Positions 27,501 to 35,705 of a DNA stretch of 50,261 nucleotides are shown here, piece by piece. Made by a program: the position numbers and the translations under genes. Below the pieces are notes generated by a model that had not been told where the DNA came from, made no database searches, and was given only the letters and a program-made list of their open reading frames with translations. The first letter of the stretch is position 1. Each line of letters starts with the position of its first letter. Origin of the DNA: Clostridiales bacterium (GTDB taxonomy: Bacteria; Bacillota; Clostridia; Christensenellales; Borkfalkiaceae); the NCBI GenBank assembly GCA_015069495.1, contig SVIN01000012.1:1-50261 (forward strand), read 5' to 3'.

Positions 27501-29575
27501 GTTATTCGGCTGAGAAAGAGTCTGCATACGGTGCTATTACGAATAACTCCAACTCGACGACGTCTGCAGGTGAATACAAGATTACGGCAACGGGCTTATC
27601 CAATGCAAACTACACCTTGGAAGGCGCAACGGATACGGAAGTAACCTTATCGGTAGCAAAACAAAAGGTAACGATTGAATGGAACAGTAATGCCGACTTG
27701 GTATATAACGGCAATACACGCACGCTTACAGCGGTTGTTAAGGGCGCGGATGATAGCGTGAACATTTCAACTTCGGTAAATTACGAAGTAACGAAAGACG
27801 ATGCGGAAGCAACTTGTAAAACGGTTGGTACGTACAAGTTTACGATTACTGGCTTGCAAAACGATAACTATACGTTTGAGGGTACGGGCGAACAGCTTTG
27901 GGAAACCTTAACGATTACCCCGAGAGTGGTAACGTTGAATTGGTCTACATATACGGGTTATTACAATGGTGAAAATCACACGGCAACGGCGACGGTTACC
28001 AATCGTGTGACCAGCGATACGGTGAACTTAACGTACAGCGGTGAACGCACGTTTAAGGACGCAGGTACGTATACGGTAAGCGTAGTGGCTCTTGATAACG
28101 ACAATTACACGTTGACGGGCGGTACAAACCTTTCGACGGATTTAATCATTAATCAACGCCCCGTAACGTTGAATTGGACCACCTATTCGGGTATTTATGA
28201 CGGCGCAGAACATACCGCAACGGCGGGTATTACCAATCTTGTTGCAGGCGATGTGGTTAGCTTAAAGTATAGCACCAATACCTATAAAAATAAGGGTACG
28301 TACACGGTAAGCGTAGAAGCTCTGGAAGGTCTTGACAATAGCAACTACACGTTGACGGGCGGTACAAACCTTTCGACGAATCTCATCATTAATCAACGCC
28401 CTGTAACGCTTAGTTGGAGCACCTATTCGGGTGTTTACGACGGCGCAGAACACACGGCTACGGCAGGGATTACCAATCTCGTTGGCGGTGATACGGTGAA
28501 CTTGACCTACAACGGTGAACGCACGCTTAAGAACGTAGGCGAACGTACGGTAAGCGTAGTGGCTCTTGACAACGACAACTACACGTTGACTGATGTTACA
28601 AACACTTCGACAACCTTAAAGATTACGCAAAGAGCGGTAACGTTGAATTGGACTACCTATTTGGATATTTACGACGGTGCAGAACACACAGCGACGGCGA
28701 CGGTTGCGAATCTTGTTGAAGGCGATACGGTGAACTTAACGTATAGTGAAAACACGTTGAAGAACGTGGGCGAACTTACGGTAAACGTAGTAGCTCTTGA
28801 CAACGGCAACTACACGTTGACGGGCGGTACAAACCTTTCGACGAACTTAAAGATTACGCAAAGAGCGGTAACGTTAACTTGGACGACCGAGTCGGGCGAA
28901 TACGATGGAGAGCAGCATTCGGCAACGGCAACGCTTGGCAATGTTGTGGACGGCGATACGGTGAATTTGACGTATGACGGTCAAAATACGTTTACAAACG
29001 CGGGTGTATATACGGTAAAGGCGGATTCGCTCGGCAATACAAACTATACGTTGGCAGGCGTAGCAAATCTTGAAGCAACGCTTATCATCACCCCTCAAAA
29101 GGTAAAGATTACGTGGGGCACAAACGAATTTGTTTACGATGGAAACGCGAAGAATCTTACGGCAACCGTTAAGGGTGCAAACGATGGTCAACCCGTTGGA
29201 TTTACCCTTGCAAACAATGGACAAACGAACGCTGGTTCTTATGTTGTGACGGTAGTTTTGAATAACAGCAACTACACGTTGGACGGTGTAACAAATGCGA
29301 CCGAAACGCTTACCATCAACAAAGCTGTGGCTACGATTGCATGGTCGAATACCGAATGCGTATATGACGGCAATGCGCACCTTCCTACCGTAACGGTAAC
29401 GGGTGTGAACGGCGAAACGTTGAATTATGTACTTTCCGCAACTGGTTTTACGGCAGTTGATACGTATACGGTTGAGGTAGTATCTCTTGCCAACGCAAAC
29501 TACACCTTGGATGGTGCAAATAAAAGAGCTACGTTCACGATTACAGCACCTGTTGAGCCCCCTGTTCAAGCATAA
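21518..29575 (+). CDS. Giant membrane-anchored surface protein with about 23 MBG-type repeats
   Basis: 2685 residues. Five hydrophobic helices lie near residues 24-44, 54-75, 88-108, 117-140 and 168-190, giving a cytoplasmic N-terminus and an outside C-terminus. From about 200 there is a BspA-type leucine-rich segment (IPAMYNNKPVVGLKKGAL, IQTLSIPETVSRIEAGAI), then a Listeria-Bacteroides-type repeat (AFRGWYYDAAF ... ATLYAKW). From about residue 670 to the end I count about 23 MBG-like repeats of 70-90 residues, each with a YDG/YNG strand, an NAGTYT segment and a NYTL end. The repeats between about 27.9 and 29.1 kb are nearly identical and recent. The protein ends PVEPPVQA with no sortase signal. 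It probably forms a long stalk or adhesin outside the cell. A hairpin follows the stop. Confidence 0.8.
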   Translation: MANQEVNNTILTEHRRIVGSRHFLALINFLAILLGTGITLFFVIKRGSPPIMQTYLYILIGINLAQIGLCLADYILKTKCGIYRKELPIISYAVGGLWLVLLIVELITGTLEYNVLRVDFLLLTCIQVVVALIAYLVWPNMDRRAIDAMIQSKVKSNPAKRNSISKRFVLLYALLSLFVVMAQAGSLLVYKVSPRLYDLFAESRAVKYELTEDGEGYVVAYVYVGTSPYVNIPAMYNNKPVVGLKKGALVDDGLLAKNKIATITFGTPSGDGSVVSNLKFIENGAISNNNIQTLSIPETVSRIEAGAIVSTSLQNIEYAAKAEFNAQCIAGCTALENILMSGDKVGAIVSLDGLNENTTIKVAQEDYNTYRKANFNYASNFSPVLEEGQICLDFYSDCDYYIDSIIKPSGESISLSLTDFETVGIAKDMKAYIADEHEVGTEGAKAASAFRGWYYDAAFTNPCVFTEDGAVSIAKSATLYAKWITEYTGTLNWGTYQPEGTDSYAYWTEEDVVATFPLYTDLRDGYAGGVQWRISGNEDVVYNSEGCVSDITLDATWILDKPVIDITSNLNGEVLQELEGKDMVSFTYDENNTLWLNASHTHDLDGKTYEGNTFSYAYYWTKVDSTRTSEVDRIDLDRVSDSGTYQLQVTANSPYGETSSATTTIDVTVHKKAIPMDDTPLADATKEYNGQAQTVAYADSIETKKVQVTYTYADMNGVVLSTNSGVMPVGEYVVTALVEKENATDAENYKTHTEEAILTITKRSLTWEGWAGNGTGWTDNTIVYDGQTKSYTMQVGGILAGDTVELVYADDSQYMGLKNAGTYTAKVTGITNPNYKFADDLTTDKLEATWEITPKEVFVNKWQVNGSDWIDKTIVYDGAEHSIYAVLDGYVSGDTVGFNYDPTSDFSNKATNAGQYKAKIIGVNNPNYTFDTSEENASATCEWSITPRALKVEFDNPTLTYNGADQGVTATISNFAAKDFDSFKQEMFAFAKSADVAVGYNALPAGIQVTYKAVNAGDYSASVDGLNTSVNAALLQNYTLTETTKDFTIAQRELLVQKVNASYTYNGAEQAFKVNVTQILSKDLSGFELGQFGISASPNTSETIEGKGSGVNYELVFKGKNAGDYNLSIASFNSTNDTTKNYKLKESYTTTFTIAKKALSIDKWQLTDKKNDTSKEFGLLAELTHEYNYFGYTVTPIFSGVITGETVALTLENSKQTQAGTYTTKASLDETAYPNYSLTETTTKWHIKPLEIDVVWTVDGEAITADTNLIYDGHEWTVVPTYQLLEDDTLTLTYNNTANLKQTNKGDYALKITNTENVNYTLKNPECTWKINAKDVTLTWKPLDSYTYTGGYQGPQFTLNGVAEADVDKIALTAYTRYNGGAAARTQSVAITSHEATQVYKFAVDANSGFALDAGTHKIEGLKFYKNGVADNNYNISNTYEYTIAKKTLTLTGVWNYTNTLGNGEYNEFTADQVVYNKNNYTLTTAIADGIVDRLNDGVADEVELGYSNNRKSGAGDYTAKVTSLTGAQAKNYQLPTVNVECDWSIAPKVLVLSWSDADKVYSGFEQTQNATITNACDGDIIKLTYAQNHKATDAGNYTVNVTAIDNTNYTITGTANLTFNWTIKPMPIALTWNTDNFTYNKTAQYPTAYYMSDKDGKISVTEYANTNAVAVTQNINAGTYTVQAKKLDNANYIIDESADKHLKEYTIKPFELTLTWFADGFADFDLTYNRQERTITATANTFGDDVVTLVYANNKFTNAGTYTVTVGTALENDNYVLIHNTKSVTVNPKLVTFAWTWDDEGMQGGNVPTFTYDGNPHTLEASAVGVIAGDTVTVNYAQATTSFTNKGTHTVTVNWISNNNYTFVEESNTLTIHPQKVKVTWTGETALTYDGNEHTLTASIVGADDGKTLAFSYDTNGYTFKKADTHTVTISKLTDTNYTLDGAVGGISKDLVIAKKVVEISWSGLENTYYKNGTYTAKPTITNVCLGDTVTVNSYSAEKESAYGAITNNSNSTTSAGEYKITATGLSNANYTLEGATDTEVTLSVAKQKVTIEWNSNADLVYNGNTRTLTAVVKGADDSVNISTSVNYEVTKDDAEATCKTVGTYKFTITGLQNDNYTFEGTGEQLWETLTITPRVVTLNWSTYTGYYNGENHTATATVTNRVTSDTVNLTYSGERTFKDAGTYTVSVVALDNDNYTLTGGTNLSTDLIINQRPVTLNWTTYSGIYDGAEHTATAGITNLVAGDVVSLKYSTNTYKNKGTYTVSVEALEGLDNSNYTLTGGTNLSTNLIINQRPVTLSWSTYSGVYDGAEHTATAGITNLVGGDTVNLTYNGERTLKNVGERTVSVVALDNDNYTLTDVTNTSTTLKITQRAVTLNWTTYLDIYDGAEHTATATVANLVEGDTVNLTYSENTLKNVGELTVNVVALDNGNYTLTGGTNLSTNLKITQRAVTLTWTTESGEYDGEQHSATATLGNVVDGDTVNLTYDGQNTFTNAGVYTVKADSLGNTNYTLAGVANLEATLIITPQKVKITWGTNEFVYDGNAKNLTATVKGANDGQPVGFTLANNGQTNAGSYVVTVVLNNSNYTLDGVTNATETLTINKAVATIAWSNTECVYDGNAHLPTVTVTGVNGETLNYVLSATGFTAVDTYTVEVVSLANANYTLDGANKRATFTITAPVEPPVQA
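27930..29100 (+). repeat. Near-identical tandem MBG repeats within the giant surface gene
   Basis: Five consecutive repeat units recur with periods of about 240, 234 and 231 bases. The marker GTTGACGGGCGGTACAAACC begins at 28111 and 28351 and recurs at 28816, with a variant at 28585. The protein units share VTLNW, YDGAEHTATA and DNDNYTLTGGTN. Low divergence here, against high divergence among earlier repeats, shows recent tandem duplication or gene conversion. Confidence 0.8.
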
Positions 29576-29605
29576 CCCCAAAGGTTAAAATTAATACAAT
29601 CATCC

Positions 29606-29644
29606 AAGAGTAATGCTTGGCATGCAGATGCCAAGCTTGCTCTT
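29606..29644 (+). other. Intra-operon hairpin without a T tract
   Basis: GCTTGGCAT (29615-29623) pairs perfectly with ATGCCAAGC (29628-29636) around a four-base loop, and AAGAG (29606) can close against CTCTT (29640). No T run follows, so it is not a standard terminator. It sits between the 2685-residue gene and the next start and could protect or process the mRNA. Confidence 0.65.
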
Positions 29645-29662
29645 GAAGGTATAAGGATTTAT

Positions 29663-30442
29663 ATGGCATTTAATAAAAAAGACGCGGGAAGCGATTTAAT
29701 TGTAAACAGTATAGGTATCTGCTTGGCAGAACCTAACGATAAAAAGAAACCTTCTAAAATTGTAATCGCATACAAGCTTGGCGATGACGTTGACAGTGTA
29801 AAATTCTTGTTCATAAAACCGCCCGCAAAAGGGTACGCGGACAGAACCAGTCTTTTGGTCGCAATTGCAAAAGCAGAAGACGTGGGCAACGTAACGTACG
29901 TAAGTTATGACGGGCAAGCGAAAGATATCTACGTATGCCGTGAGGAAAAAGGTCGGGTAACGGACGTGATTGAAAGAGATTACGAACGCAACGCCTATCC
30001 CCAAGGTTATACCGAGGTATTCTCCTCTGCATTGAAATTTTCCGTCAAGCAAGGGTGCGATTACGCAAAATCTTTGGATAAATGTGAAAAGTTGGAAATT
30101 TCCGCGGAAGGTGTGGACGCAGGCTATGAAAAGACTTCGTATGAATATGCGGTCATTAACGCATATAACGCTTGTCTTTTAGGGAGTATTTTCGAATGCG
30201 AGGAACTGCAGATTGAAACCCGAAGCGGTGAAAAGGTAAAATTCGAGTTTAGAAAATCGAATTCGACGTTTGTCGTACAAGATAGATTGTATATTTATCC
30301 GATATTTAAAGGATTAAGCGAGTGTGTGGATTATTACGTCACGGAAGAATTTAGATACGTGGACGGAACGGACGCGCAAAAAATCGTTTATAAGATTATA
30401 TATACAAACCGTGTGAATAATTATAAAATAGTGAGAGAATAA
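29663..30442 (+). CDS. Unknown cytoplasmic protein, 259 residues
   Basis: No family recognised. It is a soluble, charged, mixed alpha/beta protein without a signal peptide, membrane helix or cysteine motif. Strand-like segments such as SKIVIAYKLGDDVDSVKFLFIK and VTYVSYDGQAKDIYV dominate the first half, and EKVKFEFRKSN and FVVQDRLYIYPIFKGL the second. AAGGA lies 5 bases before the ATG. It is placed between two giant surface-protein genes and 26 bases before the second, so it may be a cytoplasmic partner of their N-terminal regions. That role is inferred from position only. Confidence 0.6.
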   Translation: MAFNKKDAGSDLIVNSIGICLAEPNDKKKPSKIVIAYKLGDDVDSVKFLFIKPPAKGYADRTSLLVAIAKAEDVGNVTYVSYDGQAKDIYVCREEKGRVTDVIERDYERNAYPQGYTEVFSSALKFSVKQGCDYAKSLDKCEKLEISAEGVDAGYEKTSYEYAVINAYNACLLGSIFECEELQIETRSGEKVKFEFRKSNSTFVVQDRLYIYPIFKGLSECVDYYVTEEFRYVDGTDAQKIVYKIIYTNRVNNYKIVRE

Positions 30443-30468
30443 CTCGATAAAGGCATTTGGAGTAGAAA

Positions 30469-33400
30469 ATGGCTAAAACAGAGAAGAAAAACAAGAAGAA
30501 AAAGGGCGCGGGGAAAAACAGCCCCGCACCCCAAAATCTCGAAAAAGGCCAAGGTGTGGCAAAGATAAAAAATGAAAACGTCGATGCGAAAAAGAAAGCG
30601 ATTTCCATAGAAGAAAAAATGGCGACTATGGATGAGGCTGATTTTTGGGGATCGTTTGTTGAGTATAACCCTCCGAAAGCCGATACGGCTTATTCGGTAA
30701 GCGAACAAAATCAATTTTTGGGTCGCAGAGCGGAAAGACCTTTTTCAAACAGTATCCTTTTATACGATAGATTTCATTATAAAAGAGCGGCGGTTGTACG
30801 TGAAGCACTTTGCACCGCTTTATTAGAGAAAGACACGGGAAAGTCGGTTGGGCTTTTACCGCGTTTTCCCTTGACCTTTGTATGGCGTACAGCGCACACG
30901 GCTACGCGGGGTAACGTTGAACAAACATTCGGTATCACGGGTAGAGAATGGCTGCATTGCGTAGACGCTCTTACAAAATATATCGAAAAAACGGAAGCCT
31001 TCCAAAAGAACGCAAAAGGCGGACAGCCTGTCCTCGTCCAAGATTTGTTTGACTTGACGGAGTCGGAATACGAGGAACTCTTTTTACCGAAAGGTAAAGA
31101 GGCAATCGACGTTGTGAAGGCGGCGGTCGAACAAGACATTGCCGAATCCGTTTGCATTGAACAGAAATGGAAAAAAATATGGCGGTATCCCTATAAAGTA
31201 TCCTTGTTAAAAACCAAAGGCGGTCTGTTTTCAAAAAACGACGCGGCAATTTTGAGAAGGGCGGGGATTCGCTATTTAAACGATATTCGTAAATCCAATA
31301 TTTACAAATTAAAAAATTTATTCCTGGATCACTATTTACAGAATATAGTAGAGGAAATCAACGCGGCGTTTAAAGAAGATCACGAGCGGAGATTGGACAC
31401 TCGTTTGAAAGTATACCCGTTTGTTTTTGGCGGGGCAGCGATGCTGACGTCGGCGGCGGTAGGGTATATTTATCAGTATAGGCTGTTAAAAAACACCCCC
31501 ATGACGGTGTTGATTTTCGCCATGCTTGGCGTATGGTTAGCCTGCGTCGGTATGGTGATTTGGGCGGGCAAGCGAACGAAGTATAGAAAACTCAAACGTC
31601 CTGAGTATGTGTATTATACGCGTGATATCCGCCGTGTTATTTTAGCGTTGTCGATATTTTCGTTGTTCTCAATCGGTTCGGTGTCTTTCTTCTACGAACG
31701 CTATGACGGTTACAACGATTTGCTGTTCTACCGCAATCTTAAGGGCGGCAATATCGCCGTTGCGGGCTTGGCGGACAAGTCTGCGGACGTGATTTCTATC
31801 CCAGAAACAATCGACGGGAAAACGGTTGTGGAAATTGACCGAGGTGCATTCTTCCATGATAAAATGGCCGAGGTAATTATTCCTGAAACGGTCGAAAAAA
31901 TAGATGCGCACGTGTTTGTAAATTGCCGTGCGTTGCAGAAAATCACGCTTCCGAAAAGCATTTCCAAAATCAACAAGAGAACGTTTGTTAATTGTGAAAG
32001 CTTGAAGAGTATTCAATTGCCCGAAGGGCTTACGAAAATCAGCAAGCGCGCGTTTAAAAATTGTACGGCGTTGACCGAAGTGCAAATGCCTGAGACTATT
32101 GAGGTGATTGAAGACAAAGCTTTCTCCAAGTGTTTAGGTCTCTACACAGTTGAAAATCTTTCGTATGTAAAATCAATCGGTAAAAAAGCGTTTTTGGATT
32201 GTCCTTTGAGTCAGGAAGTGGACTTATCCAACGCAGTCTATATCGGTAAAAATGCCTTTAAAGGCGTTTGGGGTATGAGCGCGGTAACCTTAAACCCTGC
32301 GTTGAAGACCATTGAGAAAGGCGCGTTTGCAAAATGCGTGACAATGCTCAAGGTCAATGGCTTGGAAGGCGTGACGCATATTGAAAAGAATGCGTTTAAG
32401 GATTGTATCCGTTTGGTGAGCATTTCTTCGTTGGATAGCGTCAAGCAAATCGACAAAAAAGCGTTCAGCGGTTGTGCGAAACTTGCAAACGTAACGTTTG
32501 GTTCTTCTTTACAAGTCATGAAAGGCAAAGCCTTTGAATCATGTACGGCATTGACGAAAGTAACCGTGCCGAACAGCGTGCAAAAGATGGGCAGACGGGT
32601 GTTTGACGATTGTGAAAACTTAAACGATTTAACCTTGCCGTTTATCGGAAAAACAAGAAAATCTAGTAAATTGTATTCCTTGCATTATACAATTAAAAGC
32701 CGTAAAGTTGACAGCCGTTTGGCGGTTACTTTGACGGATATGGAGAAAATTTACAGCGCATCGTTCAAGGATTGCGATATTGTAAAAAGCGTAGCTTTTG
32801 ACGAAGGTGTAACGGAAATTCAAGCGGGCGCATTTGAAGGTTGCGGGTTGAACACCCTTACCTTGCCGAGCACTTTACAGGAAATTAAAAAAGAGACGTT
32901 TAAAGATTGCACCAATTTGGTGTCAATCACGGGCGGGGATGGCATTACTTCCATTGCCAAAAATGCGTTCCAAAACTGTGAAAACCTTACGGGCGTGAAC
33001 TTCCAGAAGGTGACAAAGATTGGACAATCGGCGTTTGCTGGTTGCAGTGCTTTGGCGGACTTGGGTAATATTTCCAACTTGGAACATATCGCTGAAAACG
33101 CCTTTGCAGGCTGTGCAAGCTTGAAAGCGGTTACCTTACCGAAGAGTGTGACGACCATTTTGCCCAACGTGTTTACAAACAGCGGGTTGCAAACGATTAC
33201 ACTGTCGGGTGTGACGAAAATTTCGAACAATGCATTCAACGGCTGTGCCTCGCTGACTTCGGTAGAAGGCTTGCAGAACGTTGAGGAAATTGACCGAAAA
33301 GCCTTCAGCGGTTGTACCAAACTGACCAACGTAACGTTTGGGTCTGCTTTGAAAGAAATTCGCGCGAAAGCGTTTGAAAATTGTACGTCTTTGACGCAGG

Positions 33401-35640
33401 TAACGATACCGAACAGCGTGGAAAAAATGGGCAGACGCGTGTTCAAATCTTGTGAAAGCTTGAACTCGTTAAGCTTGCCGTTTATCGGAAAAACGCGCGC
33501 GTTGAGCAGATTTTACTCCCTCAGTTATACAATTCAAAGCCGAAAAGCCGACAATCATTTGGCGATTACGCTGACGGATATGGATAAGGTTTACAGATCT
33601 CTGTTCAGGGGCTGTGATATTGTAAAAAGCGTAACCTTTGGCAAAGACGTGACGGAAATTCAATCGGGCGCGTTTGCGGGCAGCGGGTTGACGACGATTC
33701 AATTGCCTGGCTCGTTAAAGGAAATTAAAAATAATACCTTTAAGAATTGTAAAAAATTGGTGTCGGTAACGGGTGGCGAAAACGTTACGACGATTGGTAA
33801 AAAGGCATTCTTGCACTGTGCAAACTTAAACACCGCAAGCTTTACCAAGCTGACGGAAGTGGAAAAATCGGCGTTTAAGGGTTGCCGTACTTTAAGTACA
33901 CTTGGCGATATTCCCAACTTGCAACGCATCGGAGTGAGCGCGTTTGAGGGGTGTAAGGGATTGACGGCTATTACGTTGTCCGACTCTTTGAAGACAATTG
34001 AGAAAAACGTGTTTAAAAACAGCGGTTTAACGTCCGTAAAGTTTACAAGCGGATTGGAAAAAATTGAGAAGAATGCATTCAACAACTGTGATTCGTTGAC
34101 GGAAGCAGATTTGTCGAATACGGCCGTCACGAACATCGGTGTAGGCGCGTTTAGCAAATGTAACGTATTGGCGTCCTTGAAATTGCCGAATGGTTTGAAT
34201 AAAATCCCTCGTAAATTGGCGCAAAATTGCGGTAAATTGACGGCGGTGCAGATTGGACAAAATACGCAGACTATCGGCAAAAAAGCCTTTGCAAATACGG
34301 CGATAGCAGAATTAATTATCCCTGAGCAGATAGAACAAATTGGCGCCAAGGCATTCTATGGATGCGATAAGTTGACGACCTTGAATATTCCTTCTACTAT
34401 GAAGAGAATCGGGCGTCATGCGTTTGCAAACACAGATAACTTAGTGCACGTAAAAACACCTTTCTTAGGGAATAAAAAGAACAGCCTTATGCGTGGTTTC
34501 TCGTACGTATTTGGGCGTGAAAAGAGTTTAAAATCTTTGGAAGTTACCGACTTGCGTGTGGCGAAATCTTCCACGTTCAAAGGCGCGAAAAACGTTACAA
34601 AAATCATTTTAAACGAAGGGGTTGAAACAATCAAGGCGGGCGCGTTTAAGGGATGCTCGCTTGAGGAGATGGTTCTGCCGAGTACGCTGAAAACCATTGG
34701 TAATAAGGCGTTTGCAAAATCTCAAGTAAAACAACTTGATTTAAGCGTCACGTCCGTATCAAAAATCGGTAAAGGCGCGTTTAAAGATTGTGTTAAGCTG
34801 ACCACCTTAACGTTGCCTGAAGGGCTGGAAACAATTCCCGCAAGAATGGCGCAAGGTTGTAAAGCATTGACGGACGTTTCTATACCGAACAGCGTGAAAG
34901 AAATTGGGAAATTTGCCTTTGAAAATTGTAGCAAGTTGCAAGCTCTGAACCTTTCGAATAACGTGCAAACGATCGGGAAGGGCATGGCTTCGTATTGTTA
35001 TAATCTTTCCGAGGTAACCCTCTCGTCGGCTTTGACGGAAATTTCCCAAGGCGCGTTTAAACACTGCACCTCGTTGAAGGAAATTTCTATCCCTGATTCC
35101 ATTACGAAAATTGCGAAAAATGCATTCAACAGTTGCAGTGCATTAAAAGAAGTTCATTGGGGTACAGGCTTAAAAGAAATAGACAGAAAAGCTTTCAACG
35201 GCTGTGCGCTTACTTCGCTTGCACTGAACGACGGTGTGGAAAAAATCGGCGGTAAAGCATTTGCCAATAACAAATCGTTGGCAAAGGTTGTCTTGCCCTC
35301 GTCGTTGGAAACAATCGGGATGGACATTTTAAAAGGCTGTTCTGTGGAAAGCTTAACCCTTCCCCATATTGGTTGGAAACGTATTTTACCCCTTCAAATA
35401 TCCTACGTGACGGATAGCAAGCATATTTCTTCGCTTACGATTACAAACGCGAAGAGATTGGCAAATAATTTCTTGGAAGAGCTGGGGAACTTAAGAGAAT
35501 TGACGATTACGTGTTCTCTTGATAAGGTAACGGAAGATACGTTTGCAGGCAGTGAAAAGCTTACAACCGTACGCTTGAATCCTGCCTTGGAAGCATACGA
35601 ATCCTTCTTCCCTGAAGGTGTAGTGACCTATATTAATTAA
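30469..35640 (+). CDS. Giant membrane-anchored BspA-like leucine-rich-repeat protein
   Basis: 1723 residues. The N-terminal 315 residues are cytoplasmic, starting with a Lys-rich tail, then a globular part with no recognised family. Three membrane helices follow (about 318-338, 345-367, 391-411), placing the rest outside. From about residue 420 to the end runs a long series of LRR_5/BspA-type units of about 23 residues (IxxxAFxxCxxLxxVxLPxxL). A 280-residue block with an unusual insert (PFIGKTR ... LTDMEK) starts near nucleotide 32458 and repeats at 33298. A third diverged insert copy appears near 34460 (TPFLGNKKNS) and a fourth near 35360 (PHIGWKR). Such repeats bind proteins or host surfaces. 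Its topology (cytoplasmic N-terminus, outside repeats) matches that of the 2685-residue protein, so the two may work as a pair of sensors or adhesins. Confidence 0.8.
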   Translation: MAKTEKKNKKKKGAGKNSPAPQNLEKGQGVAKIKNENVDAKKKAISIEEKMATMDEADFWGSFVEYNPPKADTAYSVSEQNQFLGRRAERPFSNSILLYDRFHYKRAAVVREALCTALLEKDTGKSVGLLPRFPLTFVWRTAHTATRGNVEQTFGITGREWLHCVDALTKYIEKTEAFQKNAKGGQPVLVQDLFDLTESEYEELFLPKGKEAIDVVKAAVEQDIAESVCIEQKWKKIWRYPYKVSLLKTKGGLFSKNDAAILRRAGIRYLNDIRKSNIYKLKNLFLDHYLQNIVEEINAAFKEDHERRLDTRLKVYPFVFGGAAMLTSAAVGYIYQYRLLKNTPMTVLIFAMLGVWLACVGMVIWAGKRTKYRKLKRPEYVYYTRDIRRVILALSIFSLFSIGSVSFFYERYDGYNDLLFYRNLKGGNIAVAGLADKSADVISIPETIDGKTVVEIDRGAFFHDKMAEVIIPETVEKIDAHVFVNCRALQKITLPKSISKINKRTFVNCESLKSIQLPEGLTKISKRAFKNCTALTEVQMPETIEVIEDKAFSKCLGLYTVENLSYVKSIGKKAFLDCPLSQEVDLSNAVYIGKNAFKGVWGMSAVTLNPALKTIEKGAFAKCVTMLKVNGLEGVTHIEKNAFKDCIRLVSISSLDSVKQIDKKAFSGCAKLANVTFGSSLQVMKGKAFESCTALTKVTVPNSVQKMGRRVFDDCENLNDLTLPFIGKTRKSSKLYSLHYTIKSRKVDSRLAVTLTDMEKIYSASFKDCDIVKSVAFDEGVTEIQAGAFEGCGLNTLTLPSTLQEIKKETFKDCTNLVSITGGDGITSIAKNAFQNCENLTGVNFQKVTKIGQSAFAGCSALADLGNISNLEHIAENAFAGCASLKAVTLPKSVTTILPNVFTNSGLQTITLSGVTKISNNAFNGCASLTSVEGLQNVEEIDRKAFSGCTKLTNVTFGSALKEIRAKAFENCTSLTQVTIPNSVEKMGRRVFKSCESLNSLSLPFIGKTRALSRFYSLSYTIQSRKADNHLAITLTDMDKVYRSLFRGCDIVKSVTFGKDVTEIQSGAFAGSGLTTIQLPGSLKEIKNNTFKNCKKLVSVTGGENVTTIGKKAFLHCANLNTASFTKLTEVEKSAFKGCRTLSTLGDIPNLQRIGVSAFEGCKGLTAITLSDSLKTIEKNVFKNSGLTSVKFTSGLEKIEKNAFNNCDSLTEADLSNTAVTNIGVGAFSKCNVLASLKLPNGLNKIPRKLAQNCGKLTAVQIGQNTQTIGKKAFANTAIAELIIPEQIEQIGAKAFYGCDKLTTLNIPSTMKRIGRHAFANTDNLVHVKTPFLGNKKNSLMRGFSYVFGREKSLKSLEVTDLRVAKSSTFKGAKNVTKIILNEGVETIKAGAFKGCSLEEMVLPSTLKTIGNKAFAKSQVKQLDLSVTSVSKIGKGAFKDCVKLTTLTLPEGLETIPARMAQGCKALTDVSIPNSVKEIGKFAFENCSKLQALNLSNNVQTIGKGMASYCYNLSEVTLSSALTEISQGAFKHCTSLKEISIPDSITKIAKNAFNSCSALKEVHWGTGLKEIDRKAFNGCALTSLALNDGVEKIGGKAFANNKSLAKVVLPSSLETIGMDILKGCSVESLTLPHIGWKRILPLQISYVTDSKHISSLTITNAKRLANNFLEELGNLRELTITCSLDKVTEDTFAGSEKLTTVRLNPALEAYESFFPEGVVTYIN
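32458..34137 (+). repeat. 840-base internal duplication in the leucine-rich-repeat gene
   Basis: The block beginning AAAGCGTTCAGCGGTTGT at 32458 recurs in frame at 33298 as AAAGCCTTCAGCGGTTGT, a period of exactly 840 bases or 280 codons. Both copies encode AFSGC, NVTFGS, NSVxKMGRRVF, LPFIGKTR and LTDM in the same order, with clear divergence between copies. Confidence 0.8.
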
Positions 35641-35646
35641 ACAAAA

Positions 35647-35671
35647 GTGGGATGGCGATAAGCCGTCCCAC
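35647..35671 (+). other. Intra-operon hairpin after the leucine-rich-repeat gene
   Basis: GTGGGATGGC (35647-35656) pairs with GCCGTCCCAC (35662-35671) around GATAA, with one G-U pair. An A-rich run, not a T run, follows on the plus strand, so full termination is unlikely. It may be an mRNA-stabilising or processing structure before the zinc ribbon/TIR-like gene. Confidence 0.65.
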
Positions 35672-35705
35672 GAAAAAGTATGAATAAATAACTGGAGCAT
35701 AGAAA

